Shown in pieces: positions 25,867 to 37,800 of a DNA stretch of 64,000 nucleotides. Position 1 is the stretch's first letter, and the number at the start of each line of letters is the position of its first letter. Made by a program: the position numbers and the translations under genes. Source of the stretch: Toxotes chatareus. Taxonomy: Eukaryota > Chordata > Actinopteri > Toxotidae. The stretch is from the NCBI GenBank assembly GCA_016801885.1, contig CM028900.1, forward strand, positions 13,720,972-13,784,971, written 5' to 3'. The notes beneath the pieces were generated by a model, which had not been told where the DNA came from, ran no database searches, and saw only the letters and a list, made by a program, of their open reading frames with translations.

Positions 25867-26000
25867 TGTGAGACGAGAGAAAACCATCGAGTGCATGGAA
25901 ATAACCAACAAAGTAAAGCGTCCGTGAAGTGAGAGTGAAGGGTGGACCGAGAGTTTACGAGCGGGCTGACGTCAGGAGCTCCTGACGCTGGTGTCATGAA
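25867..26000 (-). promoter_or_regulatory. pttg1ip: pttg1ip 5' region with consensus CRE and 18-bp palindrome
   Basis: About 100 bases upstream of the ATG a full palindromic cAMP response element TGACGTCA occurs at 25967-25974. It overlaps a perfect 18-bp palindrome CGTCAGGAGCTCCTGACG at 25970-25987, so the CGTCA half-site is repeated in inverted orientation. Binding by CREB/ATF proteins is an inference. The transcription start cannot be placed exactly. Confidence 0.55.
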
Positions 26001-27000
26001 ACAGCTGCAGAGAAACATCTGTGCACTGAGGACAGAGGTTTATTAATGCCCGAGCATTCGGGGAAGACACACACACACACAGATACGTCCGTTTCTTTGT
26101 GTTGTATTTTACGAGCAGTAACATGAACTGTCCAAAGACGCACTCAAGTCAGTGCTGCTTTCAAACAAGACACCATTTTGTCAAGATTTTATGCTGTAAA
26201 CAATGGCTTTACAAATACATGGTGAATCATGTACTAATGCTGCTATATCAGGCTGGGGCCAGTACTAATAATAACAACTTTTGGGTTGCTAAGTTGAGAA
26301 AAATCTCACTTTAATTCTCACACAAGGACTTATTAGTTCTGAAGTCCTCCAGGGGAATATTGGACCACTTACTCAACATAGATAGGACAGCAGAGCAAAT
26401 ATTGTAGTCCACAAGAGTAAAAAATATATGTTCAATATCAAAGCTTTTCAACATGTTTTTAGCATGTAAAATCCTTTTTTTCTTTTTTGTCACCATTTAT
26501 GCCAGTTAAATTAACTTCAGACTGGTGACTCTGGAGCAAGAGTTCGCTGTTTATAGTAATTGTTATACTTTTTACAAGTTTCAAGGTTGGCATACAATGT
26601 GAACTACCCATTACTATAATGTTTCAAGTGCCGTTTCGTTAAAACAAACATTTTTAAATTTTCATAGAAACTAAAACCCCTGCAGCTTACAGAAAAATGC
26701 ATTTTGATGGCAGCTTTTTGTCATCACTCACCCTCACTTGTTAAAGTTCTGTGGGAAGTTCTGTACATGTAGCGTAGCAATGCTTTCATCATTTTATTCT
26801 GTTATTCATTTTATCTGTAGAAATCAAGCAAGTGCACATAGACACTAATCGAAATTCCAGCTCTGTTAATTCTACCATTGTAATGTGTTCATGTTTGGCA
26901 CCTGAGTTGCTGAACACATCTAAATTCTATATTGTCCAACATATGACATCCTCAAATATTCGACACTGACAACAAACACAAGAAAGACTTTGAAATACAA
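26000..27000. other. Intergenic spacer between pttg1ip promoter and myo10 3' end
   Basis: AT-rich sequence without recognisable exons or RNA genes. Nothing conserved was identified by eye. Confidence 0.5.
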
Positions 27001-28211
27001 TAATTTATTAAAGCATCTTTAAATTCTGATATAAAACATTTTCTGATTTTTCTTCTTCAAAACAATCAGAAATCTCAGAAATACAGTCATCGTCAATGGC
27101 AAGATCAGTCTCTGGTGTGGCCGCCGGCAGCTGACCAGAACGCCTAAGTGAGTATGATTGGAGAGCAATGGAAGACAGTGATGCAATGTGAGGTAAATAC
27201 TAAGCACATTAAGTCTGGATCATGTTATTCTTATCATGAAATATACTGTAGGTTGATTGGTATAAGCTTGAATCCTTTGTGTTCATTTACAGTGGCCTAA
27301 GAGAGGAAATATCCTCTGGTTAGTTAGACAATAAAGGGAACGGAGCATGTTGGATGCTGAGGGCAACACACTTAGGTTATTTCATGTTGACAAAAGGCCA
27401 GAAACAGAACAGGGAACAAATGGGAAAAAATCAATAGTAAATCATGAACAACTTGTCTGTTTCTGAATCTTGTGAATTTTTGTGTCCCTGAACGCAGATA
27501 TAACATAAACAAAGTACTAGCAAAACTGCATCATTACATTTCCAGCACACAGTTCACTTCTCTGAGCTTATTCTCCCAATCCATTGACACTTCAATAAAT
27601 AAATACCCCACCCTCACATGGCCTTTGACATCACTGGAAAAAACACTTTTTTAGACACAGACATACTGAACACATGCTTGAACATCAGTTTCAGCCATAA
27701 AAAGTTTCAAAGACATACCCTCAACTCAGTACATGTTAAATCAGCTCGATGCTGAGCACGTGTTCCAGGACAGAAGCCCAAATAGTTCAACTGATTTTAG
27801 GATTGGTGCCTTTTGAGAGATTACTCTACAACAGTGGTTACACGAGTTGCATCTCCACTGATGCAGTGGTTATTCACATTGAATTTCTTTGTTTTCTGCA
27901 TTAACTCAACTTATACAAGGTAAATTCTATTTATTTTTTTAATTTAATTTAGAGATGTGAATGTGTGGCACATGCACCCATGGAAGCATTAACTACCACT
28001 CATCAAGATACTTAACACCCCAGAATTTATACTCCGTTCCTGAAAGGCCACATTTGCACTCAAACTATTAGTCCACAATAGCTACAATAAAAACTTAAAT
28101 AAGGCAAGATGAGGGAGATAATCTCCCTGGGAGGATGACAGTCATATTACACATTAACCTGAGGGAATCTCCATTCAGGAAAACATTCATTACATTGGGC
28201 CGCAATATTCT

Positions 28212-28244
<33 letters not shown>

Positions 28245-28831
28245 CATTTAAAGGGTGACAACTCAGTCAGTGTATGACTCAGTCATGTCTGCCATTCCAA
28301 CACATTCTTTCACAGAGTTTGGGATGTAGGCTTAAAAGAAATTCACTGTTTTTGGAAATCAGGTTAAGTCCAAATTCAGATGTGAATGTGTGTCTTAAAT
28401 TATTTGAAATGTTTGGTGGAAAAAGAGCATGGGAGCTCTCGTCAGCTTTCTCTGGGTATTAAAATAAAGTCCACCAAAGGATACCTGAATTACATTTCAA
28501 GTAGCATGACAGAAATGACCAGTGTAACTTATGAGAGCAACCAGGTTTGGAGACTGCATGGAGGGAGGCAACACTGTAAAGACGACTGTAAAGCTTAAAA
28601 CGGTGCAGATGCTTCAGTGTTCCCACACTTGCCACAAGCAGTAAAGATATCACCTTTTTTGTGTCTCTTTAGAGCGGAATCTTTCTGGATGGAGTTTGTT
28701 TGCTTATGTTGTGTTGCTACATACCCAGTTTCTATTTATCGAAGTGAATTGTTCCTCTTCTCATTTCCATTCTCGCTTGTTATTGTTCAGGTCTACAATA
28801 GCTGAGTCCTCATTGTGCCCCGTACAGTCAA
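27000..28831 (-). other. myo10: myo10 3' UTR (inferred)
   Basis: Past the myo10 stop codon no further exon is seen. Gene-strand AATAAA signals occur at 27930-27935 and 27004-27009, implying a 3' UTR of about 0.9 or 1.8 kb. A 25-base A run lies at 28220-28244. The exact end is unknown. Confidence 0.45.
27004..27009 (-). terminator. myo10: Candidate distal poly(A) signal of myo10
   Basis: AATAAA on the gene strand, within the context TTTAATAAATTATTG. A nearer candidate lies at 27930-27935, so alternative polyadenylation is possible. Confidence 0.35.
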
Positions 28832-31800
28832 TCACCTGATCCAGTTGGTCCCATAACTAGAGACAGACTTCACACTGCAGCGCTTCTTCACAATCATATT
28901 TATGTAGGCTTTCATGATCTTTGTGATCTCTCCAACCTGGAAATGTACAGATGAAACACACAGTCAGAAAGAAAAGCAATGCAACTAAACTGCATGTGTA
29001 AAGGACGCAGATATCCATGTTATTTACAACAGACTGACAAAACTCTTGAGTGTCCGTAAACAAGAGTGTCCACTGCTGTAATTTAGGCTCTGATGAACAA
29101 TGTGTATACAAGACAAATATGTACCTGTGGTGTTTCAAAGAACATTTCTCGCTCATCCACCGTGATCTTGTATGTGCAGGGCTGCGGAGCGCCAAAGAAG
29201 ATGATGTGCTCATATGGGAATGTCTCCAGAGGCTTGGGCTCCCCTCTTTTGTAGACAGACACATTTTCAGCACTCACACTCAACCAGAGATCATGAGGGA
29301 AGCCTCCTTCTTTGCACTAGGAAGACATAAATACAGGCTCTCATTAGAATTATTCAACATGCGATCGATGTCGAGGCCAAAATTGACCTTGCAGATTGGG
29401 TATCACCAGGATAAAATTCAGTGTTTTTGCTATCATTTGCATTTATTAAGTTATGGCAGGCCATCAACTTTAGTTTTAGATCCACAGCAATAATATTACC
29501 AAATATAAAAAAGCTTCAGTGAGCTCCATAGAGGAGGGTAAGCAGATTTTAAAACTGGGAAAAAGAGAGTACTGGTCTTGATTCTGTACTGAGCATCCAC
29601 TGAGTTCCTGAGCTGAAGTTTTGGATCTGCACTGAGAGGAAAAGTCAGATCCCTGTATCCCTGTTGGCAACCTGACTGACACCTAAGTCCCGATTAAGGT
29701 CTCTGTAAACTTACCTCGACATCAAACAGTGTGGATCCATATCCAGGCCATTCTTTGATGATGGTCATGTATTTGAGCATCGCCTGGTGCTGATCCAGAC
29801 CGCTGAGGCGGGACCACTTCTCCACGATGCTGGCTCTAGTGGCAGACATCTCCTCCTTTATCCACATCTCCAACATCTGCTCCTCCTCCATGCGCTGCTT
29901 CTTCATGGAGCCCGTCTTCAACCCCCGACGCAGCGTCCCATCCAGGAAGCTGGTCCTCCGACGCTCCAGAGTTTGGCCTGACCCCGAGGCTCCACCCACC
30001 TTGGTAAACTGTAGGATGCGACTGCGCAGGCGGCCCACGGGGTAGACATTTTCCAGGCTCCAGGTGACCCGTGCTTTGTCTCCGTACAGAAACTGCAGGC
30101 GTAGAGCGGCCAGGTGCTGCAGGGTCTCCTCGCGGGCAGGGAAGTGGCCTCTGGTCAAACTTTCATGAGCCTGAAGGAAGAGAGTTGACTATTAGGACCA
30201 ACAATCGTGTGATTAAAAGAAGCCTTGGTAATGTGTAACATGCTGAGTAAAACACACCTGCTCAAACATGAACGCGAACTCCACTCCTTCCTTCGGCATG
30301 CTCTCCACATCCAGGAAGCAGTAGAGTTTGAAATAAAGTTTCCACTGGCCTTCATCCTCAGCTTCCTCGCTGCCAGCCAGTCTGGTGGGACAGTCACAAT
30401 TATGTCACTTACACATTGCTCTTTTGGTCATTTCTAGCTGTTGCATTTTCTTATCATTATTATGTCCTGAAAACAAATTGCCTCTATAGGTGTTGGAAGA
30501 GGAAACCAAAATCTTAAATATATTATTAAACACATTATATTAAAAAAAATACCCTTGTAATCTCTGCATGGGTGACATACCTTTCAAATTTAGCCAAAAC
30601 ATCAGCCACAAGGACCCTGCTTTCCACAGCTCTGTCAATAGTGTTGTTGTGTTCAAAAAGAGCAAACATGTTCCTGCTGTCCTCCATGGCCAGACCCCTG
30701 ATCAGCTTCTCGACCACCTGAACAATGTAAGGCAAAATATAAACAGTCACAACATAATCACATCTTGTGTGAATAAGAAATAATATCCACTTGAAAATTA
30801 CATTCCAGTTTACATTGTATCTTGGAGAGCAATATTTAGAATAGTTAAGCAAGTAACCATGTATCAGAAGTCACTAAAGCTCTCTTACCTCTCCAGCAGT
30901 GGTGTGTGAGTTAATGGAGATCTTACAAGAGCCTCCTCCGTGGCAGTAGACTGTGGTTGTCATTTCCTGTCTGGTTAGCAGTGCCATGATTTCCTCTTGG
31001 GATGGAACAAACTCTCTGGTCTTGGTTTTCTTGAGAGACTCACCAATGAAATGGGCAAACATTTCAATCTCTGTACCAGGGAACAGTTCCTTAATCCTGA
31101 AAATAAGGACAAAGGACAAAAAGACAGTGAAGTGTAAATTTCAGCCCGCTGTAATCTGTTATCATGGGATTTTTATGAATGAAGGCAAGTGTTCAAAAAG
31201 TGGCCCATACCTTTTGAGGTGAAACTTGAGGTAGCGTAAGATGCCTCGGCTGGGCAGGAAGGTGCAGCTCATACAGGTCAGGAGATGCCAGTGGGCACGA
31301 TTGGCGGGACTGTTGGGGTGCGGGACATGATTGGTTTGTTTGATCAGCTGACAGTAAACCTCGTCTCTTAATGGCCTCAGGTCTTGACAGGTCTGCAGTA
31401 TTCCCTGGATGATTGGCACAGGGTCTGAAACTGCCTCCATCTCCTGCAGTGAGTTGAAAATCTTCACAGCCTCATCCTGCAGGCTGGTATAACCCTTTTC
31501 CTTTTGCACTGGGAAAGAGAGAGATCGAGAATTTTATAACAGTTTAAATTCCTTTTTAAACTAGTTTCTTTACTTAAGTGTTTTCCCTATGAGGTACCTA
31601 GAGTACTACTGTGTACCTAGCGTAATCTGGTATGCCCCAAAAAGCAAAAGTATCAAAACCAACAGAAATCAATAGCAATAGCTTGTAAACAGTAGCTGCA
31701 GGCCAGAGCACTTACAGTGGATGCTGACATCTCCATAGGGCAAAGGTAGAAGAGGGGAGTGCAAAGGATGCTGGGTATATCTCAGGATGGGGTTCCTCCA

Positions 31801-31839
31801 GTATGTCTGCTCCACAGCCTCCACATTTAAACTGCTCTC
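28832..31839 (-). other. myo10: myo10 MyTH4-FERM cassette exons
   Basis: Exons are 31716-31839, 31211-31508, 30889-31096, 30581-30717, 30258-30381, 29715-30170, 29125-29316 and 28832-28936. The MyTH4 part contains NPILRYTQHPLHSPLLPLPY and LRPLRDEVYCQLIKQT, followed by SCTFLPSRGILRYLKFHLKR. The FERM part begins around QEMTTTVYCHGGGSCKISIN and runs to EITKIMKAYINMIVKKRC. In MYO10 this cassette binds microtubules, integrin beta tails and DCC/neogenin. Exon 29715-30170 carries the conserved RRTSFLDGTLRRGLKTGS and PGYGSTLFDVE strings. The final exon ends with a short variable tail and TGA. Confidence 0.93.
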
Positions 31840-34800
31840 CTTAAAAGCAAAAAGACAAAAAACAGGATCAGCGGTCTTCACGTGAACTCTTCAGGAACTG
31901 CCTTTACAGCAAAACAGAACATCTTAAATAGGTGGAAGTTTATATTTAAGTCAGATTACAAAAATAACAGTAGTAATATCAGCGATGAATATCGTTATTG
32001 AAGTAAAGTTAGGAAACAGCTGTATATGAGGAAAATAGGTAGATAAAAATGTTTTGAAGCACACAAAGCTAAAACTTGAAGAGGATCACAGCACACACGT
32101 AGTGAGTACCTCACTTTACTACAGTGTGTGTCCCTGCCAAAGGTTTGCATGACTGAAAAGAATTTGAGTTACAATAACATCAATGCCAACATGTTAATGC
32201 AATGTCACACAGAATTATTTGTCAAAATCATTTAGTGACACAAATGCAGAATAAAATCTCACAGCCAACACAACAGCACAGATCACAACAAAGGGAGGAA
32301 CAGTCAAGCAAATGTTTGAATACCTTGATGTCCCTGATGAGTTGCTGCGTTGGAGTTTCGATGGGAACTTTGCTGTCTATTGCTCCCTGGATGGCATTTG
32401 TCCACCTCATGGCTTCATTCAGCATTTTGGTGTAAAGACGGTATGAGTGCTTGCGCCCATGGACGATAATATTCCAATAACCTGGGTGAAAAAGACAGAA
32501 GGTAATTACAGTCAAAATATCTCCCTGGAAGAATTTGAATTGTTGTAAAATGTAAATAAATGATACAGAACATAAATAAGCCACACAGAGGTTTTGAGAG
32601 TTTTAAGAGACTAATCCTTAACTATATTTTTCCTAAATCCAATACACTGAGCATAATGTTGACCACAAACTAACCAGTGTCCTTGAAGACCTTCTCATCA
32701 GGCTGCACCACAGAGCAGAGACTGTTGAGGACCAGAGTTCCCAGTTTGGAGGCACTGCGCTCGGATGACTTGTAATAGTCCAGAGAGTTACTGGTGAGAA
32801 CAAACCAGCGCTTCTTCAGCTTCAGAGACATGCTTTTGGCTCCTGATTTCATCTCTTTATGCAGCCAGCCTGTGAGGATAAACACATGATTTACTCATCA
32901 TGTTTTAATAAAGAGTATTCTTGTCATAAATTGTTAATCCGTAATAATACTTTGTTCTCTCAAACAAATTCAACACATTAAGAAACACTTCAGCTATTTA
33001 TGGACCTAACCACAGGTATTCTGCTACATATATTAGTGCATGAATCAACTCTCAAATTGTAAGCATCCCAGAGTGCGTGTCTGCTGACTCACCTCTGACT
33101 AAGAACTCCTGTCCGTCAACCCTGGTGTCTCCCTTTGATTTCTGCAGCAGGCCGATCCAGTGGTGCATCTCTTCGGGTGTGTCCGTGTTGCAGTGGATCA
33201 CCCTGTTAGCCGTGATGATCACAAACGAGTTCGGTCTGGAAACAGAGCACATCACACATACACACACACACGTGTTACGCTGCATATTGTACGTGCTGTC
33301 ATGCCGCTCAGACTGTAGTTCAAATACTTTTAATCAGACATGGGTTAGGTTTCCTCACCTGTCGGGGTTGTCTGATGCACAGACGGAATCAATCAAGCCC
33401 ACATCTAGTGTGCCCTGGACAGACAAGAAAAGGGTGAATTGAAATATTATTAGCTTTTTGTCCATTTGTAAATACTTTTCTTGTTGGGTTTATGATGATT
33501 TTGCAGTCACAGCAAAGATCTAAACATCACTGTCCTGTACCCCAAGCAGTTTTAAACACATTATAAGAATGTGATTCACTTAATAATACTGTGTAGAGTC
33601 AAAGCAGGAAACAGACTGGCTGATGTGGTGTACAGGATTCTTGTGGGGTGTGGAGAGTATAAGAGAAAGAGAGTTTGGAAGTAACAGGATGTTTCTGCTA
33701 CTGTATTGGTAATATTACATATGTTTGTTTGGCTGTGTCTATGTAAAGTGGCTTGAATCAACCCATCATTTGGTTTTCCAGCTCATTTAATCTGAACATC
33801 TGCGAATGCTATTAAGTACACTGTAATCGTTTCATGTCCATAAAAATGAACAATGACATACCAGTGTGTGTATTCTGTTCCTTCATCTTAAATTACTACA
33901 TGGCCCAGATCTGGGCCGTCGTACTTCAGCTGATTCAGTTTTATGCTTCATCATTATTGGTGAAAAATGGAGTTGAGCCTGGGGCCCTGGCAGCAAAGAG
34001 GTAAAACAGCACTAACCACTGCATTCTTTGGGTTGGCCTGTTCATGGTGCATCTCCATGAGCTGTTCTGGGCTGGCGCTGTGGACCCGACTCAGCACACT
34101 GAACCAACCACTGGATGGGGTGAAAGGGAGTTCAGGAAGTAAAAGTTAGAAAACATGTAATTGAAGATTACATTGTGAACTTCCACTGGCAACCACAAGG
34201 GGGAACTTTATTTCCACACATTACTTTTACAGAGAGATGCAAAGCAAGGCAGAGCACTATTCATAAAAGAGCCACAGTTAGCTGATATACAATATATGGA
34301 TAAATATATGGATATGCTGTACCTGGCATCTTCTGGGGACTCTGCATAAATGTGGTAGGTCCTTTCCTCAGTCACAATATTCAGTGCATTTTCCTTCTCA
34401 TGATTGTCCACTATCTCCCTACATAGAGACCCAGAGTGAAACTTAGTGGACCATAATTGTTCAGTTTCATGAGGAACAGTAATTAGAGACAATAGATTAA
34501 GGTATTTAACCCCGCTGACTGAGAACAGGGTCTTACTTGGCTGTGCGGATATCAATGGTTCCTTTCAGCTTCTCTTCGCTGTCGTTCTCGAAGTACATGA
34601 GCTTCGACTCCCGCAGAACGAACCAGCGCATCTTCCAGTTGCGCCGAGACAATGTGGACATCCCTCCACCTTTCTTGTAAAGCCAGCCGGATTTGAGGGA
34701 GTCCTGCTTGGCCCGAAACCACATGAAGGTCTCGTCCTTGAGAACACACCAGCGACGACGCCACGGGATCATCAGACCACCTGAAAGCGGGAAAGATGCA

Positions 34801-37800
34801 CAGAGCAGAGAGGGAGAAATAAAGGATGTTGAGTTATATTATTTCCTGTGAAACCCCAGTATGATGTGGGAAGTAAAAAGAGACCCACAAACAGCTTTTA
34901 CACCTCCCATAGACATACACATGGACATTAACACACATATACACATGGAAACAAACACAATAAATGAAAAACAAAAAAGATGACCTATGTTTCAGAAACA
35001 TATACAGTGGTATTACACAATAAAAGTACTTGAAAAGGAATAAAGAAAAACAACAAGCAAGCAAGAAACAAAGAAAGCCTGTAATGAATTTCTAGAACTG
35101 ACACAACGACCATACGAGCTGTGCTCAGCTGTGCATAAATCATGTGCATGCCTGCTGGGCAGTGATTTGATAAAGCCACTTACTCTTCATGTAGAGGTAG
35201 CCGTGGAAGTATGGAGGCCCGCTGCCATTCAGCAGATTCACTCTCCCATTGGAAACTTCCTCATCTGTGTCCACATAGCCATCGTTGTCCTCATCGCTGT
35301 CAATGAACTGAAACACAAACACCAGCGTTTATGGTGAGGGAGGTCCTTCATGAGAACCTTTGACAGTCACTTTTAGAGTAAAAGTAATTTATAAAAATGA
35401 TTTTATGAGCACTTTATATTAGCAACACATATTCAGACGTTAAATTTTGTGAAGACTATGTTAAGTCAGAGTCTTCATTTTGCAATTTAAGCACTTAAAC
35501 CAGTGTCCAAAATCTGTCTGACCTGGTTGTCACTATTTGTTAATCAGCCTAGCCATAAAAGTGGTCTATATACACAGCCACACACACTTTCACATGCAAA
35601 CACAAACACTCTCCTTGTTCCCCTTTGACATTTTGCTGATCTGACAGTGTTGGGTCTGAGCTCTCTGCTTGACTTGCAGTATCTGGGAACAGATTCATGT
35701 GTTCATCAGCAGAGCCAAAACAAATAACTGCAACAGTGTTTCACTGTTATTCTGACATGAGCTGAGTCTTTTGATATGTTAAGAGAGAATTCAGGCTTGC
35801 AGACATGCAAGCATCCAGTTCAGCACCGTATGTGTATAGTATTATTATATACCCAGGGGAAATCTAGGTGTGTGTTAAAAATTTGAGGCCAAAATTTTAA
35901 AGTTTACTTTTTTTTTTTTTTTTTTTTTAAGTTCAACTGTAATTCAGTCGATTTCTCTATAAACATAACATCCGCTTTGTCCAGGAGGGAACTCCTGTTT
36001 TGGCTAAATTTACTAAATTTAAAAAGTTTACTAAATCTGCATCCACTGACACCAGATTAACCAGTTGGACAAGATCATTAAGTGCAATTCTGCCCATTTC
36101 CAGTTGTAAAAACTCAGCAGCATAAATGGCTCTCAGCCAGTTGGTTCTCACCGAGTCCGAGCTGCCTCTGAAGGAGTCCAGGCTGTTCTGGGTGCAGGAG
36201 GATTTTCGTAGCACCTCCTCATCTGTGATATGTCCATCGTTGGTGCTAGCACCTGAGCTCCCGTGAGCCTCCTCAAACTCCTCCTGGTCATAGTCTGATT
36301 CCGTGTCTGGCAGGTTTGAGTGGGACGGATCCTCACCCACAGGCTCAAAGGCTGACCCCCTGCTGACCCTCTGGCATGGCTGCCTTTCTCCATTAGTGAC
36401 CACAGTGGGAGGAGGAGGAGGAGGGCCGGGGGTTTGGGAGTCTGTGAGAACAGGGGTATGACTCAGTCCATTGGGGGTAACTGGGGAGAGCTTTCCCACT
36501 GCAGGAGAGGAGACCGAAGAGGCCGGGACCACCAGTCCTTCTGCAAAAGCAGGAGGAGGAGGGGGAATACTTTGGAACACTTCCTTGTCCAGAGGAACCA
36601 CAGCTGGAGGCGGGATGTCAGGCAGAGGAATGCACTCATCCTCAGCGTGGAAACCCTCGTCCACCTCCTCCTCAGCCAGAGGGGCGGTGGACTCAGTTGG
36701 GTCGTGTAGGTTCTCCTCGCTCGAGAGGGATGGCTCTAAACCACCAAAGTCCAGCAGGTCCAGGAACTCAGTAGCAACGCGGGAAGCCTCCTTCTCCAGT
36801 CTGTAGATCTCTGCATCCCTCATCTGGCGTAGCTCCTCGCGAGACACGTCTCCGAGGAGGGACACGCCGTCTTCCTGCTGCTTTTGCAGACGCTCAATCT
36901 CCCTCTCCAGCCGCAGGATCTCCTCCATCTGACGGCTCTCTTCCTCAGAGGTGTGACTGTAGGACAGAGTCTGGGACAGCTCCTTCTGTACATGGGACAA
37001 GACAACATAGGAATAAAAATTGACAGCTTTATGATGCCACATTCACGTCTCATAATGTGTTTCGTCATATGAATGCTTTTGTTTTTACCACCTTTTTGTG
37101 TTATGAAAGTTATTAAAACAAAATTACCTTCTGACAAGCACCGTTAACCAGTGAGTTCCTAAAGACAAAATAATTATGCATTAGATGAGAAATAATACAT
37201 ATTAAGAGTCATCTGATTTTTATGATTGCACTTTAAACTTAATACTCTACCTTTTCTTGTCCGCTTTAGCTGCCATTTTCTGCTCTTCTTCCTTCTCCTT
37301 CAGCCTCAGCTCCTCCTTCCTCACTGACTCCTCCTCCTCCGCCCTCCTCTTCATCTCCTCGTCCATCAGCCTCTGTTTCTCCTCCTCCTCCTCCCTCCTT
37401 CTCCTCTCCTCTTCCTGCTGTCTCCTCTCCTCCTCCATCCTCCTCTTCTCCTCCTCTACTCGCCTTCTCTCCTCTTCTTCTTCCTCTCTCTTCCTCCTCT
37501 CCTCTTCCTCTCGCTTCTGTTTCTCCTCCTTGAGCTGGCGATAGAGGGATCGGGCCAGTTGGCCTCTGTGGTGTTTCTGGAGGACGATGGTCGCCAAGCG
37601 CAGGCGCAGGAAGACACGTCGCCAGAAGTGAGCGCGGTAGTTCTTCTGGATGGTGACGACGCTGGACAGAACCTTTTTATATTGTTTCCTGGTGAGAGAA
37701 GCAAACACACGCATTTGTAGTCAGTGTAAAGTCTCGTATTTAATTCAACATTATCACCACAAACATATTTGTGACGTTGCACAGCACCACACGGTCTCCT

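Noticed and set aside
29050..29493. 147-codon plus-strand open frame
   Set aside because: It lies antisense to a well-supported myosin X FERM exon (29125-29316) and reads as its shadow.
36148..36806. Open frames on both strands across the PEST exon
   Set aside because: They are shadows of the GC-rich, proline- and acid-coding exon 36152-36985, whose own frame is open for its whole length and matches myosin X.
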